The notes: a model not told the origin generated them from the sequence alone. 64,000 nt of DNA from Flintibacter sp. KGMB00164 (GCF_008727735.1 NZ_CP044227.1:2830001-2894000), one strand, 5' to 3'. Positions 26,598 to 34,773 are shown, numbered from the stretch's first letter. Numbers and translations: made by a program.

Positions 26598-26692
26598 GCC
26601 GGAATCCTCCAAAAGAAAATGAAATGATGTGAGGCAACCATACCACACATCATTTAAATAAACCCATATAAATCTTTAAGAAATGGAAAATT

Positions 26693-27286
26693 TTATCCGT
26701 TGAACTTATTCATGGCGCGGTCAGGACCCTCTTTGATATAGCACTCCACCGCGTCGGCGCAGCGCTCCACGGCGGCGGCAATGGCCTTGCGGTCCTCACC
26801 CTGGAACTTGCCCAGCACCCAGTCGGCCAGGTCATAGTCGGGATGGGGCTTTTTACCCACGCCCACCCGGATCCGGGGGAACTGGTCGGTACCCAGGTGC
26901 TGAATGATGCTCTTGAGCCCGTTGTGTCCTCCGGCGGAGCCGCTCTTGCGGATGCGCAGCTTTCCCACGTCCAGGGCGGTGTCGTCGGAGATCACTATAA
27001 TATGCTCCGGGGGGATTTTATAGAAGTCGGCGGCAGGGCGCACCGCCTCGCCGGACAGGTTCATATAGGTCACCGGCTTCATCACCAGCACCTTTTCCCC
27101 GGAAATGGTGAATACATTGGTCAGGGCCTTGAATTTCAGCTTCTGGATGGGCAGGCGGTACCGCTCGCCCAGCTGGTCGGCCACCATAAAGCCCACATTG
27201 TGGCGGGTATTCTCGTACTGGTCCCCGGGGTTGCCCAGGCACACCAGCATCCAGGATGCTCCGCCGGAACTGCGATGGAAAAACAT
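26693..27286 (-). CDS. pth: Peptidyl-tRNA hydrolase
   Basis: Recycles tRNA by cleaving the ester bond of peptidyl-tRNA released from stalled ribosomes. The 197-residue protein has the family motifs LVCLGNPGDQYENTRHNVGF with the catalytic His (about 29), MKPVTYMNLSGEAV, ISDDTALDVGKLRIRKSGSAGGHNGLKSI and IRVGVGKKP. The start at 27286 gives a slightly long N terminus; a start at 27250 in front of LVCLGNPG is possible. It follows prs by 69 bp, separated by a strong hairpin. Confidence 0.95.
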   Translation of the reverse strand: MFFHRSSGGASWMLVCLGNPGDQYENTRHNVGFMVADQLGERYRLPIQKLKFKALTNVFTISGEKVLVMKPVTYMNLSGEAVRPAADFYKIPPEHIIVISDDTALDVGKLRIRKSGSAGGHNGLKSIIQHLGTDQFPRIRVGVGKKPHPDYDLADWVLGKFQGEDRKAIAAAVERCADAVECYIKEGPDRAMNKFNG

Positions 27287-27313
27287 GCTATCCCTCACTT
27301 GCTGCGTAAAATG

Positions 27314-27343
27314 CACTGGGGCGGGCAAATGCCCGCCCCAGTG
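27314..27343 (-). terminator. Hairpin between prs and pth
   Basis: CACTGGGGCGGGCA pairs with TGCCCGCCCCAGTG over 14 bp. Only a weak U stretch follows on the minus strand, so partial termination or RNA processing between the genes is more likely than a full stop. Confidence 0.5.
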
Positions 27344-27355
27344 GGATACGGAAAA

Positions 27356-28339
27356 TCAGGTAAACAGGCGGGAAACGGAAGTCTCCTCGTAGATGTGGCT
27401 GATGGCCTCGGCAAACATGTGAGCCACAGAGATATAGCGGATCTTGTCGCACTTCATGCCGGGCTTGGGGGGAATGGTGTCCAGGAAGACCACCTCGTCC
27501 ATGACGCTGTCGGTGATGCGCTGGACAGCGGGACCGGAGAGCAGGCCGTGGGTAGCCACAGCAGTAACGTCCTTAGCGCCGCCGATGTCCACCAGAGCCT
27601 TGGCAGCGTGGCACAGGCTTCCGCCGGTGTCCACCATGTCGTCCAGCAGGATGACGTGCTTGTCCTTTACGTCGCCGATGATGTTCATGACCTCAGAGGA
27701 GTTGGCCTTCTGACGGCGCTTATCCACGATGGCCAGAGGCATGTTCAGCTTCTGAGCGAAGGCGCGGGCGCGAGCCACGCTGCCCACGTCAGGAGAAACC
27801 ACCATGGTGTCGTCCTGGACAGCGGCGAACTTGCGGAAGCACTCGCTGACAAACAGAGGAGAGCCCAGCAGGTTGTCCACCGGGATGTCGAAGAAGCCCT
27901 GGATCTGGTTGGCGTGCAGGTCCATGGTCAGCACCCGGTCGGCGCCGGCGCGGGTGATCAGGTTGGCCACCAGCTTGGCAGAGATGGGATCGCGGGGCTT
28001 GGTCTTGCGGTCCTGACGGGCATAGCCAAAGTAGGGGATGACGGCGGTGATGCGGCCGGCGGAGGCGCGGCGCAGCGCGTCGATCATAATGAGCAGTTCC
28101 ATCAGGGCGTCGTTTACGGTGTGCATCTTTCCGTCCTTCTCAAAGGGGCAGGTGGACTGCACCACAAAGACGTCAGACCCGCGGACGGTCTCGTAGATGG
28201 AGGCAAAGTTTTCGCCGTCGGCGAAGGAGCCTACCTCAGAATTGCCCAGGGGTACCCCGAGTTCCTGGCAGATGGCCTTGGCCAGGTTGGGGTTCGAGTT
28301 GCCCGTGAAAATCTTGATGCTCTTCCCGTGTGTGATCAT
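27356..28339 (-). CDS. prs: Ribose-phosphate pyrophosphokinase
   Basis: Makes PRPP from ribose 5-phosphate and ATP, feeding purine, pyrimidine, His and Trp synthesis. The 327-residue protein has DLHANQIQGFFDIPVDNL (about residues 130-147), VVSPDVGSVARARAFA and the PRPP loop LLDDMVDTGGSL. The start at 28339 has GGAAGGAAG 7 nt upstream; a longer open frame to 28672 has no such site and is leader. The message has a leader of about 275 nt from the TATAAT at 28620. pth follows in the same unit. Confidence 0.95.
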   Translation of the reverse strand: MITHGKSIKIFTGNSNPNLAKAICQELGVPLGNSEVGSFADGENFASIYETVRGSDVFVVQSTCPFEKDGKMHTVNDALMELLIMIDALRRASAGRITAVIPYFGYARQDRKTKPRDPISAKLVANLITRAGADRVLTMDLHANQIQGFFDIPVDNLLGSPLFVSECFRKFAAVQDDTMVVSPDVGSVARARAFAQKLNMPLAIVDKRRQKANSSEVMNIIGDVKDKHVILLDDMVDTGGSLCHAAKALVDIGGAKDVTAVATHGLLSGPAVQRITDSVMDEVVFLDTIPPKPGMKCDKIRYISVAHMFAEAISHIYEETSVSRLFT

Positions 28340-28625
28340 AATCAACTTCCTTCCGTTTTTCGTGGAGCGGCTCGAAGGCCTTGCTCCGTGTTCCTGTACC
28401 TTCTCCTGTAAATGACTGCATGAAAAAGATTCTGGACGGCTGAAAAAACGCGGGCCGGCCGCCGTTCCAGGTTCTCGGCGGAGAACCGGTGCCGACAGCC
28501 TTAACTTGAACCGGCGCCGGCATTGCGCCGGAGCCGAAAATGCTATTGATCCGCGCAGGCCCGGCAGGTAAAACGCCCACCAGCCTTTGACCAGGTAAAA
28601 GGTCGGGATTGGCAAAGCCATTATA
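28340..28625 (-). promoter_or_regulatory. prs promoter and long structured leader
   Basis: An extended -10 (TGCTATAAT, TATAAT at 28620-28625) precedes about 275 nt of GC-rich leader with strong hairpins (for example around 28510-28535). No riboswitch class could be matched by eye. Confidence 0.5.
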
Positions 28626-28854
28626 GCATACCTGAACGGAAAATTTGACCCCCTCCAGGGGATTTTTTTCAAAAACTTTCGTTTTCTTCACTTTCCTCCA
28701 AAAAGGTAGGAAAAAGGAGTGGGAACAGCAGGGCAAACTGTGCACAGCGACGAGGGTTTTTGTATAAAGCGCATTCTTTTAACAATATCCTTTCTATTAG
28801 TTTGCCCATTTTTCAAGGGGAAAAACCTCCTTTTGTGGTGGTAAACATTTACGT

Positions 28855-28971
28855 AAAAAATGGGAGCGACGAAATACGTCACTCCCATGAAAAATCTTTC
28901 CTGCGGGCGCAGAGGCGAAGCCGAGCTTCACACAAAGTTCTTTTGCCTGCTTTTCTTTCAAGAAAAGTAGG
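28855..28971 (-). repeat. 3'-end triple-hairpin element T6
   Basis: Starts at the stop of the second HD-hydrolase gene: CCTACTTTTCTTG/AAAGAAAAGCAGG, a GTGAAGCTCGGCTTCGCC variant of hairpin 2, ATGGGAGTGAC/GTCGCTCCCAT and a U run. The first pair of hairpin 3 is again compensated (A-T instead of G-C). Confidence 0.86.
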
Positions 28972-29556
28972 TTAGGGTTCTCCTTCCAGGAAGTAGCTGG
29001 CCTCCATGTCGGCGGTGGCCAAGGCGAAGGCCAGGGGATACTTCTGAAACGCCTGGCCCACTGTTCTGGAATCCTCCGGCCCAGAGAAACCCATATGCCA
29101 GCGGATGGCCATGGCCTCCTCCCGGGTCAGGCGGATATAGCCGTTGGCAATGTACACGCTCTTCTCCCCGTGACCATAGGGCAGCGGATCGTCAAAGGTA
29201 TAGGTGGGCACTTTCTCCCACTGGCCGGTGGCGTCGTTCTTCACGTTCCGGAACCCCTTCTTATAGCACCCGATCTTGCACAGATCGTGGAGCAGTGCCA
29301 CCACGGCCACCGTCTCCTCACTGTACTCCAGGCCGTAGAGTTCCTGCACCCGCTCCCGCTGGAGGTAATCCACCAGGCAGTGGTACACGTTCAGGCTGTG
29401 CTCGCACAGCCCGCCCTCACAGGACAGATGATACCGCGCTGAGGCAGGTGCGGTGAAAAAGTCGCTTTTGTGCTCCAAAAAATTCAGCAGCGCGTCGGCG
29501 CCGGGACGGGTGATCTTCTCCTTGAACAGCTCAATAAATTCCTCTTTTCCGGACAT
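28972..29556 (-). CDS. HD-domain hydrolase, YhaM-like
   Basis: A 194-residue HD-superfamily protein. The metal ligands are seen in HLSCEGGLCEHSLNVYH (His about 43-53), LLHDLCKIG (His-Asp about 89-90) and IRWHMGF, a pattern like the HD domain of the YhaM exonuclease, but without its OB domain. The substrate is unknown. The start at 29556 has AGGAGG 5 nt upstream. It follows the small sigma-like gene by 80 bp and may be separately transcribed. It ends in element T6. Confidence 0.85.
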   Translation of the reverse strand: MSGKEEFIELFKEKITRPGADALLNFLEHKSDFFTAPASARYHLSCEGGLCEHSLNVYHCLVDYLQRERVQELYGLEYSEETVAVVALLHDLCKIGCYKKGFRNVKNDATGQWEKVPTYTFDDPLPYGHGEKSVYIANGYIRLTREEAMAIRWHMGFSGPEDSRTVGQAFQKYPLAFALATADMEASYFLEGEP

Positions 29557-29636
29557 AGGCTCCTCCTGTGACCCGCTTGCGGGTGGTTTTTTCCTATTCT
29601 ACCACACCGCCGCTTCAAACGGAAGCGCCAGTCCCC

Positions 29637-29954
29637 CTAATCCATATTTCTCAGATATGCCTCCGCCCCATAGCGCAGGCAGCGCTGCAGCCGCCGCTCG
29701 CCCCGCTTGATGGTGCGGGAGATGGTGGACCGGTCCACTCCCAGCCTCTCCCCGATCTCCCGCATGTTATACCCCTGGGCATAATACATCAGCAGCGTCT
29801 GCCGCTGGCGCTCGGTCACATCCTCCTGAAGCGCCCGGATGAGGTTTCGTTTGAGCCGGCTGATCTCCTTGCTGTTGTCAGAGGCCATCTGCATGCTGTA
29901 CAGAGCCATGTCGGCAGCGTACAGCTTTCCTCTCCTATAACGTGTATTTGGCAT
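29637..29954 (-). CDS. Small sigma-70 region-4-like DNA-binding protein
   Basis: A 105-residue protein with a C-terminal helix-turn-helix: TLLMYYAQGYNMREIGERLG and VDRSTISRTIKRGERRL (residues 56-92), the pattern of sigma-70 region 4. Region 2 is missing, so it cannot act as a complete sigma factor. Similar short proteins are frequent in clostridial mobile elements, where they regulate late genes; that link is inference. The start at 29954 has GAGGGGG 10 nt upstream and overlaps the preceding gene by 20 bp. Confidence 0.7.
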   Translation of the reverse strand: MPNTRYRRGKLYAADMALYSMQMASDNSKEISRLKRNLIRALQEDVTERQRQTLLMYYAQGYNMREIGERLGVDRSTISRTIKRGERRLQRCLRYGAEAYLRNMD

Positions 29955-30168
29955 TTCGGCGGTACCCCCTCTCATAGTAACGCTCCGTGAGCACAGCCAG
30001 TTCTCTGGCCTCCCGCAGCATGGTGGACAGCATGTGGATGCGGTGCTCCAACACCAGCCGCTGTTTTTCATTTCGGGTCCGCTCCAGCACCGCCTCCAGC
30101 TGACAGATGCGCAGATCCAGCATCCGGGCATGCTCCCGGTACTCCACAGACAGTTCCAACAGGGTCAT
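29935..30168 (-). CDS. Small coiled-coil protein
   Basis: Unrecognised protein of 77 residues, nearly all helical with heptad spacing (LELSVEYREHARMLDLRICQ and LRICQLEAVLERTRNEKQ). Rich in Leu, Arg and Glu; no membrane segment. Its ATG overlaps the stop of the preceding zinc-ribbon gene (ATGA) and its end overlaps the sigma-like gene, so the three are translated as a unit. The function is unknown; a structural or adaptor role with the sigma-like protein is a guess. Confidence 0.65.
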   Translation of the reverse strand: MTLLELSVEYREHARMLDLRICQLEAVLERTRNEKQRLVLEHRIHMLSTMLREARELAVLTERYYERGYRRNAKYTL

Positions 30169-30380
30169 GACTCTCTCGCTTCCTCCTCTTCTTCCCGCGC
30201 GGCACACTCCGCGCAGATGCTCCGTCCCTCCCGCCAGACCATCCGGTCCCAGCGGTACTGCTCCCCGCCGCAGCAGGGACAGTAGGCCGCCGGAGGCGCC
30301 TGCTGCACATCCCGCAGCGGCAGAAGCAGGGAATTTCTTTGGCTCTGGGCCGTGTAGGAACACTCCTTTCTCCCTTTCAA
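30165..30380 (-). CDS. Small zinc-ribbon protein
   Basis: Up to 71 residues with two Cys pairs, CPCC and CAEC (YCPCCGGEQYRW and SICAECAARE), typical of a zinc ribbon. The tail is acidic. The start is unclear: TTG at 30380 has no ribosome site, GTG at 30308 is an alternative giving about 47 residues that still contain both Cys pairs. It is first in the three-gene set next to the tRNA cluster, divergent from it. The role is unknown. Confidence 0.5.
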   Translation of the reverse strand: MKGRKECSYTAQSQRNSLLLPLRDVQQAPPAAYCPCCGGEQYRWDRMVWREGRSICAECAAREEEEEARES

Positions 30381-30408
30381 AAAATTTTTTCAATTTTCAA
30401 AATTGGGC

Positions 30409-30437
30409 TTGACAAAGTGTACGTTCTTTGGTAAAAT
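30409..30437 (+). promoter_or_regulatory. Promoter of the tRNA-Thr/tRNA-Tyr unit
   Basis: TTGACA (30409-30414) and TAAAAT (30432-30437) with a 17-bp spacer, the same boxes as the proximal rRNA promoter. Confidence 0.85.
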
Positions 30438-30468
30438 GACACCTGCTGTTGGACAGCACTCTTGATGC

Positions 30469-30544
30469 GCTGGTGTAGCTCAGCCGGTAGAGCAGCTGAT
30501 TTGTAATCAGCAGGTCGGGGGTTCGAATCCGTCCACCAGCTCCA
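30469..30544 (+). tRNA. tRNA-Thr (TGT)
   Basis: The acceptor GCTGGTG pairs with CACCAGC. The anticodon loop TTTGTAA carries TGT. The T arm has GGTTCGAATCC, and CCA is encoded. All arms fold normally. Confidence 0.97.
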
Positions 30545-30557
30545 CAATTTCATATCT

Positions 30558-30641
30558 GGAGGAGTTCCCGAGTGGCCAAAGGGGGCAGACTGTAAATCTG
30601 TTGCGTTAGCTTCGGTGGTTCGAATCCACCCTCCTCCACCA
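30558..30641 (+). tRNA. tRNA-Tyr (GTA)
   Basis: The acceptor GGAGGAG pairs with CTCCTCC. The anticodon loop CTGTAAA carries GTA. A long variable arm, as in bacterial tRNA-Tyr, precedes the GGTTCGAATCC arm, and CCA is encoded. Confidence 0.97.
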
Positions 30642-30642
30642 G

Positions 30643-30681
30643 CTCGTCGCAAGCGTCACATCGCTTGCGACGAGTTTTTTT
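30643..30681 (+). terminator. Terminator of the tRNA unit
   Basis: A 13-bp stem (CTCGTCGCAAGCG with CGCTTGCGACGAG) and a run of seven T, directly behind tRNA-Tyr. Confidence 0.95.
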
Positions 30682-30885
30682 ATTTCATTACAAAACTCAT
30701 CGCGCGCTCATTCTGCTGCTCCTCGCTTCCAACCGCGACCCGCTGCGCTGGGCTCGCGGTTGGGGAAGCCGCCCTACGGGCGGCTTTTGCGTTCAGGATC
30801 TTTTCTTCTTCCCTCTTTCCTATTCCCTCTGGTTCCGCATTCAGAATTTCGGACTATCAATACGGTGTCGCTTCCCGCTTATATA

Positions 30886-30940
30886 GAACATACGTTCTAA
30901 TCCGTAGACATAATATACTCCCTTTGTCCGCTTCTGTCAA
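30886..30940 (-). promoter_or_regulatory. SOS-type promoter with LexA box, no gene downstream
   Basis: TTGACA (30935-30940) and TATATT (30912-30917) with a 17-bp spacer. GAACATACGTTC at 30886-30897 matches the Firmicute LexA box GAAC-N4-GTTC and lies about +8 to +19. The minus strand beyond it (to 30675) has no gene but two strong hairpins (around 30764-30785 and 30728-30762). Confidence 0.6.
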
Positions 30941-31020
30941 GTTTGTTTTTCCCGTTTTTACCAAGAAAAAAGCCATAAATTGTCCTGACAACGGGACATT
31001 TTAGGGAAAAAGTACAAAAA

Positions 31021-31053
31021 AACAGCGCGCCATATTTGAAATGGCGCGCTGTT
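31021..31053 (-). terminator. Terminator of the small P-loop gene
   Basis: AACAGCGCGCCAT with ATGGCGCGCTGTT, and a U run on the minus strand, 18 bp behind the stop. Confidence 0.93.
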
Positions 31054-31070
31054 TCTTTTAAAAATTATGC

Positions 31071-31481
31071 TTAGAAATACTGCTTGATGCCCTCGGGAGC
31101 CAGGTCGGGCTCGTCGCTGATGGTGATGGTGAACTTGATGTTGTGCTTCTCACCGAAGTTGTTCAGCCAAGCCAGGAACTCCTCGGTCTCGGCATAGTTC
31201 TCGATGGGAACGATCTTGGTCAGGCTGTCGATAAAGACATGGGTAATGTCATAGTTACCGGCATACAGGCCGCTGACGAAGCCCTTCAGGGCGGTGTAAT
31301 TGGCAATATCATACTGGCTGGCCTCTACCAGGCGGATCTGATAGTGAATGTCGAAGGTGAGCTTGTTGCCCTTCTCGATGCACACCACGTTGCCGTGCTC
31401 GCTGCCAACGGCCTCGTTGATCATGTCGATCATCTGCTTGGTCTTGCCGGTGCCCTTCTTACCCATGATAACTCGAATCAT
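31071..31481 (-). CDS. Small P-loop ATPase-like protein
   Basis: A 136-residue protein with a perfect Walker A at the N terminus (MGKKGTGKT, about residues 6-14) and a hydrophobic strand plus acidic residue typical of Walker B (THVFIDSL, about residue 86). There is no nuclease, helicase or kinase signature that I recognise. Size and layout resemble small clostridial ATP-binding proteins of unknown role. The start at 31481 has AAGGAG 8 nt upstream. It is a single-gene unit with its own terminator. The base composition is less GC-rich than that of its neighbours. Confidence 0.75.
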   Translation of the reverse strand: MIRVIMGKKGTGKTKQMIDMINEAVGSEHGNVVCIEKGNKLTFDIHYQIRLVEASQYDIANYTALKGFVSGLYAGNYDITHVFIDSLTKIVPIENYAETEEFLAWLNNFGEKHNIKFTITISDEPDLAPEGIKQYF

Positions 31482-31614
31482 GTGAATCACTCCTTAATGG
31501 ATGTTACGTGGGAAGCAGGTCCCTTACGTTACTATAACTTTAACATAAGAGGGGCCGGTTTTCAACCGCAAAGTTATGAATTTTTTTGGTAGAGCGGCGG
31601 TCAGCGCAGAGCAT

Positions 31615-31657
31615 AAATCCCGGCCTTTTCCGGAAAATCTGGAAAAGGCCGGGATTT
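31615..31657 (-). terminator. Terminator of pgi
   Basis: AATCCCGGCCTTTTCC pairs with GGAAAAGGCCGGGATT, followed by a short U stretch on the minus strand. Confidence 0.88.
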
Positions 31658-31682
31658 GTTTCATTTCGTCGGATTTAGCCGC

Positions 31683-33008
31683 TTACAGCCGTTCCTCCAG
31701 AGCCTTCTTCTGCTCCTCGTAGCCAGGCTTGCCCAGCAGAGCATACATGTTGACCTTGTAGGCCTCCACGCCGGGCTGGTTGAAGGGGTTGACCTCCAGC
31801 AGGTAGCCGGACAGGCCGCAGACATACTCGAAGAAGTAGATGAGGTAGCCGGCGGTCTTGGCGGACAGAGCGGGCATCTCAATGCGCACATTGGGCACGC
31901 CGCCGTCCACGTGGGCCAGGATGACCGCCCGCATGGCCTGCTCGGCCACGAAGGCCATGGACTTGCCGGACAGGAAGTTCAGGCCGTCCACGTTCTCGGG
32001 ATCGTTGGGGATGATGAACTCGCCCTTGGGGGCAAACTGCACCACGGTCTCAAACATGAGCCGCTCGCCCTCCTGGATATACTGGCCCATGGAGTGCAGG
32101 TCGGCGGTAAACTCCACGCTGGCGGGGAACAGGCCCTTGCCCTCCTTGCCCTCGCTCTCGCCGTAGAGCTGCTTCCACCACTCGGAGAAGAACCGGAAGC
32201 AGGGCTCATAGCAGGCCAGCAGCTCCACCTTCTTACCGCCCTGGTACAGGGCGTGGCGGGCAGCGGCATACTGCCAGGCGGGGTTCTCAGCGCCGCCCAC
32301 GGACAGGTCGTTCATGGCCTGGGCCGCGCCGCCCATGAGCTCGTCAATGTCGATACCGGCCACGGCGATGGGCAGCAGACCCACAGCGGTGAGCACGGAG
32401 AAACGGCCGCCCACGTCGTCGGGCACCACGAACTCCTCGTAGCCCTCAGCGTCGGCCAGACCCTTCAGCGCGCCGCGGGCCTTATCGGTGGTGGCATAGA
32501 TGCGCTCCCGGGCGCCCTCCTTGCCGTACTTCTCCTCCAGCAGAGCCTTGAAGATACGGAAGGCCACAGCGGGCTCGGTGGTGGTACCGGACTTGGAGAT
32601 GACGTTCACGGAGAAGTCCCGGTCGCCGATGAGGGCGATGGTCTCCAGCAGAGCGTCGGTGGACAGGCCGTTGCCGGCAAACAGGATGTCGGGGGTGTCC
32701 TTCTTCTTCAGATTATAGTTGGGAGAGGCCAGCAGGTCGATGACAGCACGGGCGCCCAGATAGGAGCCGCCGATGCCGATGACCACCAGCACCTGGGACT
32801 GCTGCTGAATCTTCTTGGCAGCGGCCTGGATGCGGGCGAACTCCTCCTTGTCGTAGTCCCGGGGCAGATACACCCAGCCGGTGAAGTCGCCGCCGGGGCC
32901 GTCATGGTTGGCCAGCATAGAGGCGGCCTTCTCCAGACCAGCCATGCGCTGGGTCAGGTAATCCTGGGGAATGAACCCCTCCAGTTTTGTCAAATCTAAG
33001 TGAAGCAT
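31683..33008 (-). CDS. pgi: Glucose-6-phosphate isomerase
   Basis: Interconverts glucose 6-phosphate and fructose 6-phosphate. The 441-residue protein is the compact Firmicute form. Motifs: [12 protein letters not shown] (about residues 70-81), [30 protein letters not shown], the catalytic Glu in the [12 protein letters not shown] region and [12 protein letters not shown] near the C terminus. The start at 33008 has AAGGAGG 9 nt upstream; 33065 has none. It is transcribed alone. Confidence 0.96.
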   Translation of the reverse strand: MLHLDLTKLEGFIPQDYLTQRMAGLEKAASMLANHDGPGGDFTGWVYLPRDYDKEEFARIQAAAKKIQQQSQVLVVIGIGGSYLGARAVIDLLASPNYNLKKKDTPDILFAGNGLSTDALLETIALIGDRDFSVNVISKSGTTTEPAVAFRIFKALLEEKYGKEGARERIYATTDKARGALKGLADAEGYEEFVVPDDVGGRFSVLTAVGLLPIAVAGIDIDELMGGAAQAMNDLSVGGAENPAWQYAAARHALYQGGKKVELLACYEPCFRFFSEWWKQLYGESEGKEGKGLFPASVEFTADLHSMGQYIQEGERLMFETVVQFAPKGEFIIPNDPENVDGLNFLSGKSMAFVAEQAMRAVILAHVDGGVPNVRIEMPALSAKTAGYLIYFFEYVCGLSGYLLEVNPFNQPGVEAYKVNMYALLGKPGYEEQKKALEERL

Positions 33009-33150
33009 ACTTGCAGGTCCTCCTTGAGAAGTGAAGTATAGGATGCTGGAATCAGTATAGCACAAAACGCCCCGTTTTCCACCTGGAAAAAATCAATGGA
33101 AATAAGGAAATTTTTCTCCCTCCTGCACAGAAAAAAATGCAAAATAACTC

Positions 33151-33179
33151 TTGACAAATGGCGGCATACAGGATAAAAT
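33151..33179 (+). promoter_or_regulatory. Promoter of tRNA-Val
   Basis: TTGACA (33151-33156) and TAAAAT (33174-33179) with a 17-bp spacer, identical boxes to the other stable-RNA promoters here. Confidence 0.87.
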
Positions 33180-33193
33180 AGTCCATGCTGTTC

Positions 33194-33269
33194 GGACGAT
33201 TAGCTCAGCTGGTAGAGCATCCGCTTGACGTGCGGGAGGTCACAGGTTCAAGTCCTGTATCGTCCACCA
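33194..33269 (+). tRNA. tRNA-Val (GAC)
   Basis: The acceptor GGACGAT pairs with ATCGTCC. The anticodon loop TTGACGT carries GAC. The T arm contains GGTTCAAGTCC, and CCA is encoded. Confidence 0.96.
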
Positions 33270-33272
33270 GAT

Positions 33273-33306
33273 AAGCACGGAAACAACTTGTTTCCGTGCT
33301 TTTTTG
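33273..33306 (+). terminator. Terminator of tRNA-Val
   Basis: AAGCACGGAAAC with GTTTCCGTGCTT and a T run. Confidence 0.93.
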
Positions 33307-33343
33307 TTTTTCTTAGGATCTGCTTAAAAACCCCCGCTCTGCC

Positions 33344-33372
33344 TTGCAATCCCCCTCTGCCCCGGGTAAAAT
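33344..33372 (+). promoter_or_regulatory. Promoter of the acyltransferase gene
   Basis: TTGCAA (33344-33349) and TAAAAT (33367-33372) with a 17-bp spacer. Confidence 0.65.
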
Positions 33373-33436
33373 AGGGACGAATATCCAGCGGCTGTACCGG
33401 CACGGTCCACTCTGCTGGCAACGGGAGGAACCCACC

Positions 33437-34507
33437 ATGGATCATTGCTCCGACCTCACCAGGACGCCCGGCGCTCCAAACCAGGTCCGCATCCCCTATC
33501 TGGACGCCCTGCGCTGTCTGGCCATTCTTCTTGTCATCGCGCTGCACGTAACTGCCCCCATCATGGTCAGCCCCACCCTGTCTCAAACCAATACCTGGCT
33601 TGCCTGCATGGTGCTGGACCCGCTGGTGCGGGTGGGTGTGCCTTTATTTTTGATGATCAGCGGCTGCCTGATGCTGGACGATCCCCGCTCCAGAGAGATC
33701 ACACCCTTTTACAAAAAACAGCTGCCTAAGCTGCTGATCCCTCTGGTGGTTTGGAATGGGATCTACTTTGCCGTGGCGGTCCTCACCGGCTCTCAGCCCC
33801 TCAGCCTGTCGGTCTTTCTGCAGCTTCTCCTGGGCCAGGGCGTGAAGTACCACATGTGGTACATCTACATGCTCCTTGGCATCTACCTGATCTGCCCCTT
33901 CCTGCGGCGGCTGATCGAGACCTGCACCCCCCGGCAGATTCTGCTTCTGTTCGGCATCATTCTGTTCTCCTCCACCCTCCGTCCCGCCCTCAATCAGATC
34001 CTCCCCTTCCAGGTGGTGCTGTTCGGCCCTATGCTGGAGGGACTGGTGGGGTATGTCCTGTTGGGCTGGCTGCTGGGGCGGCAGGAGCTGAGCCGCCAGA
34101 CCCGGCTTTTGATCTATCTGGGCGGCGCGGCAGGATATGTCGTGCATTTAGTGGGGAATCTGCTTTACGCCTGCCCGGAACAGAGCTATCTCCCCTTTGA
34201 AAGCGGCTATGCCTTCCCCCACTATCTCATTGCCGCCGCCCTGTTCGTATGGGTGCGCACCTTCTTTTCCCGCCGCGCCCAGGTGCTGCGCCCGGTCCAA
34301 AAGCCCCTGCGCCTGTGCGCCCAAGTGGTCTTTGGTGTGTACTGGGTCCACCCTCTGGTGCTGGACGTCATCACCCATCTGCAGCCTGACGCTCTGCCCC
34401 TGGCTGCCGCTCTGGTTTTGCAGGGCGTGCTGACCACCCTGCTCTCCTTCCTGTTTGCCGCCTGCGTGTCCAGGATCCCCCTGCTGCGCCGCCTGCTCCA
34501 GGGATGA
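33437..34507 (+). CDS. Membrane acyltransferase (Acyltransferase_3 family)
   Basis: Predicted O-acyltransferase of the OafA/WecH type that modifies surface polysaccharide or other wall components. The 356-residue protein has about ten membrane segments. The family start pattern is present: RIPYLDALRCLAILLVIALHV with the conserved His near residue 40, and the second conserved region near LMISGCLML. The start at 33437 has GGGAGG 7 nt upstream; an upstream start at 33344 overlaps the promoter. The gene stands alone with its own promoter and terminator. The acyl acceptor cannot be told. Confidence 0.88.
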   Translation: MDHCSDLTRTPGAPNQVRIPYLDALRCLAILLVIALHVTAPIMVSPTLSQTNTWLACMVLDPLVRVGVPLFLMISGCLMLDDPRSREITPFYKKQLPKLLIPLVVWNGIYFAVAVLTGSQPLSLSVFLQLLLGQGVKYHMWYIYMLLGIYLICPFLRRLIETCTPRQILLLFGIILFSSTLRPALNQILPFQVVLFGPMLEGLVGYVLLGWLLGRQELSRQTRLLIYLGGAAGYVVHLVGNLLYACPEQSYLPFESGYAFPHYLIAAALFVWVRTFFSRRAQVLRPVQKPLRLCAQVVFGVYWVHPLVLDVITHLQPDALPLAAALVLQGVLTTLLSFLFAACVSRIPLLRRLLQG

Positions 34508-34529
34508 CCGCACAACTTTTTCATACGCA

Positions 34530-34560
34530 AAAAAAGCATCCGCCGCATGGATGCTTTTTT
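34530..34560 (+). terminator. Terminator of the acyltransferase gene
   Basis: AAAAAAGCATCC with GGATGCTTTTTT. Confidence 0.92.
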
Positions 34561-34584
34561 GCTGCGCCTGCAGCGAAATTTCCC

Positions 34585-34614
34585 TTGTAACACCCCCTTT
34601 CTCTGGGGTAAAAT
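34585..34614 (+). promoter_or_regulatory. mfd promoter
   Basis: TTGTAA (34585-34590) and TAAAAT (34609-34614) with an 18-bp spacer. The block resembles the acyltransferase promoter, including the C-rich spacer and TAAAATAGGG. The leader is about 155 nt. Confidence 0.6.
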
Positions 34615-34773
34615 AGGGGTATCCCTTCAAAAAACCCCGCTTCGGCAGACGTTTGAGGTTCGTCTCCCCGGGCGAAAAATCGTACCACCCCCCGTCTCTG
34701 TCTGGAAACGGGGGCATTGGCGCGTCTATAACTTCCATATTATGGAATATAAGGTCACTAGGAGTGATTTGCT

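Noticed and set aside
30469-30641. tRNA-based attachment site of an integrated element.
   Set aside because: No second copy of the tRNA 3' end and no integrase were found in the window, so only the neighbouring mini-operon hints at it.
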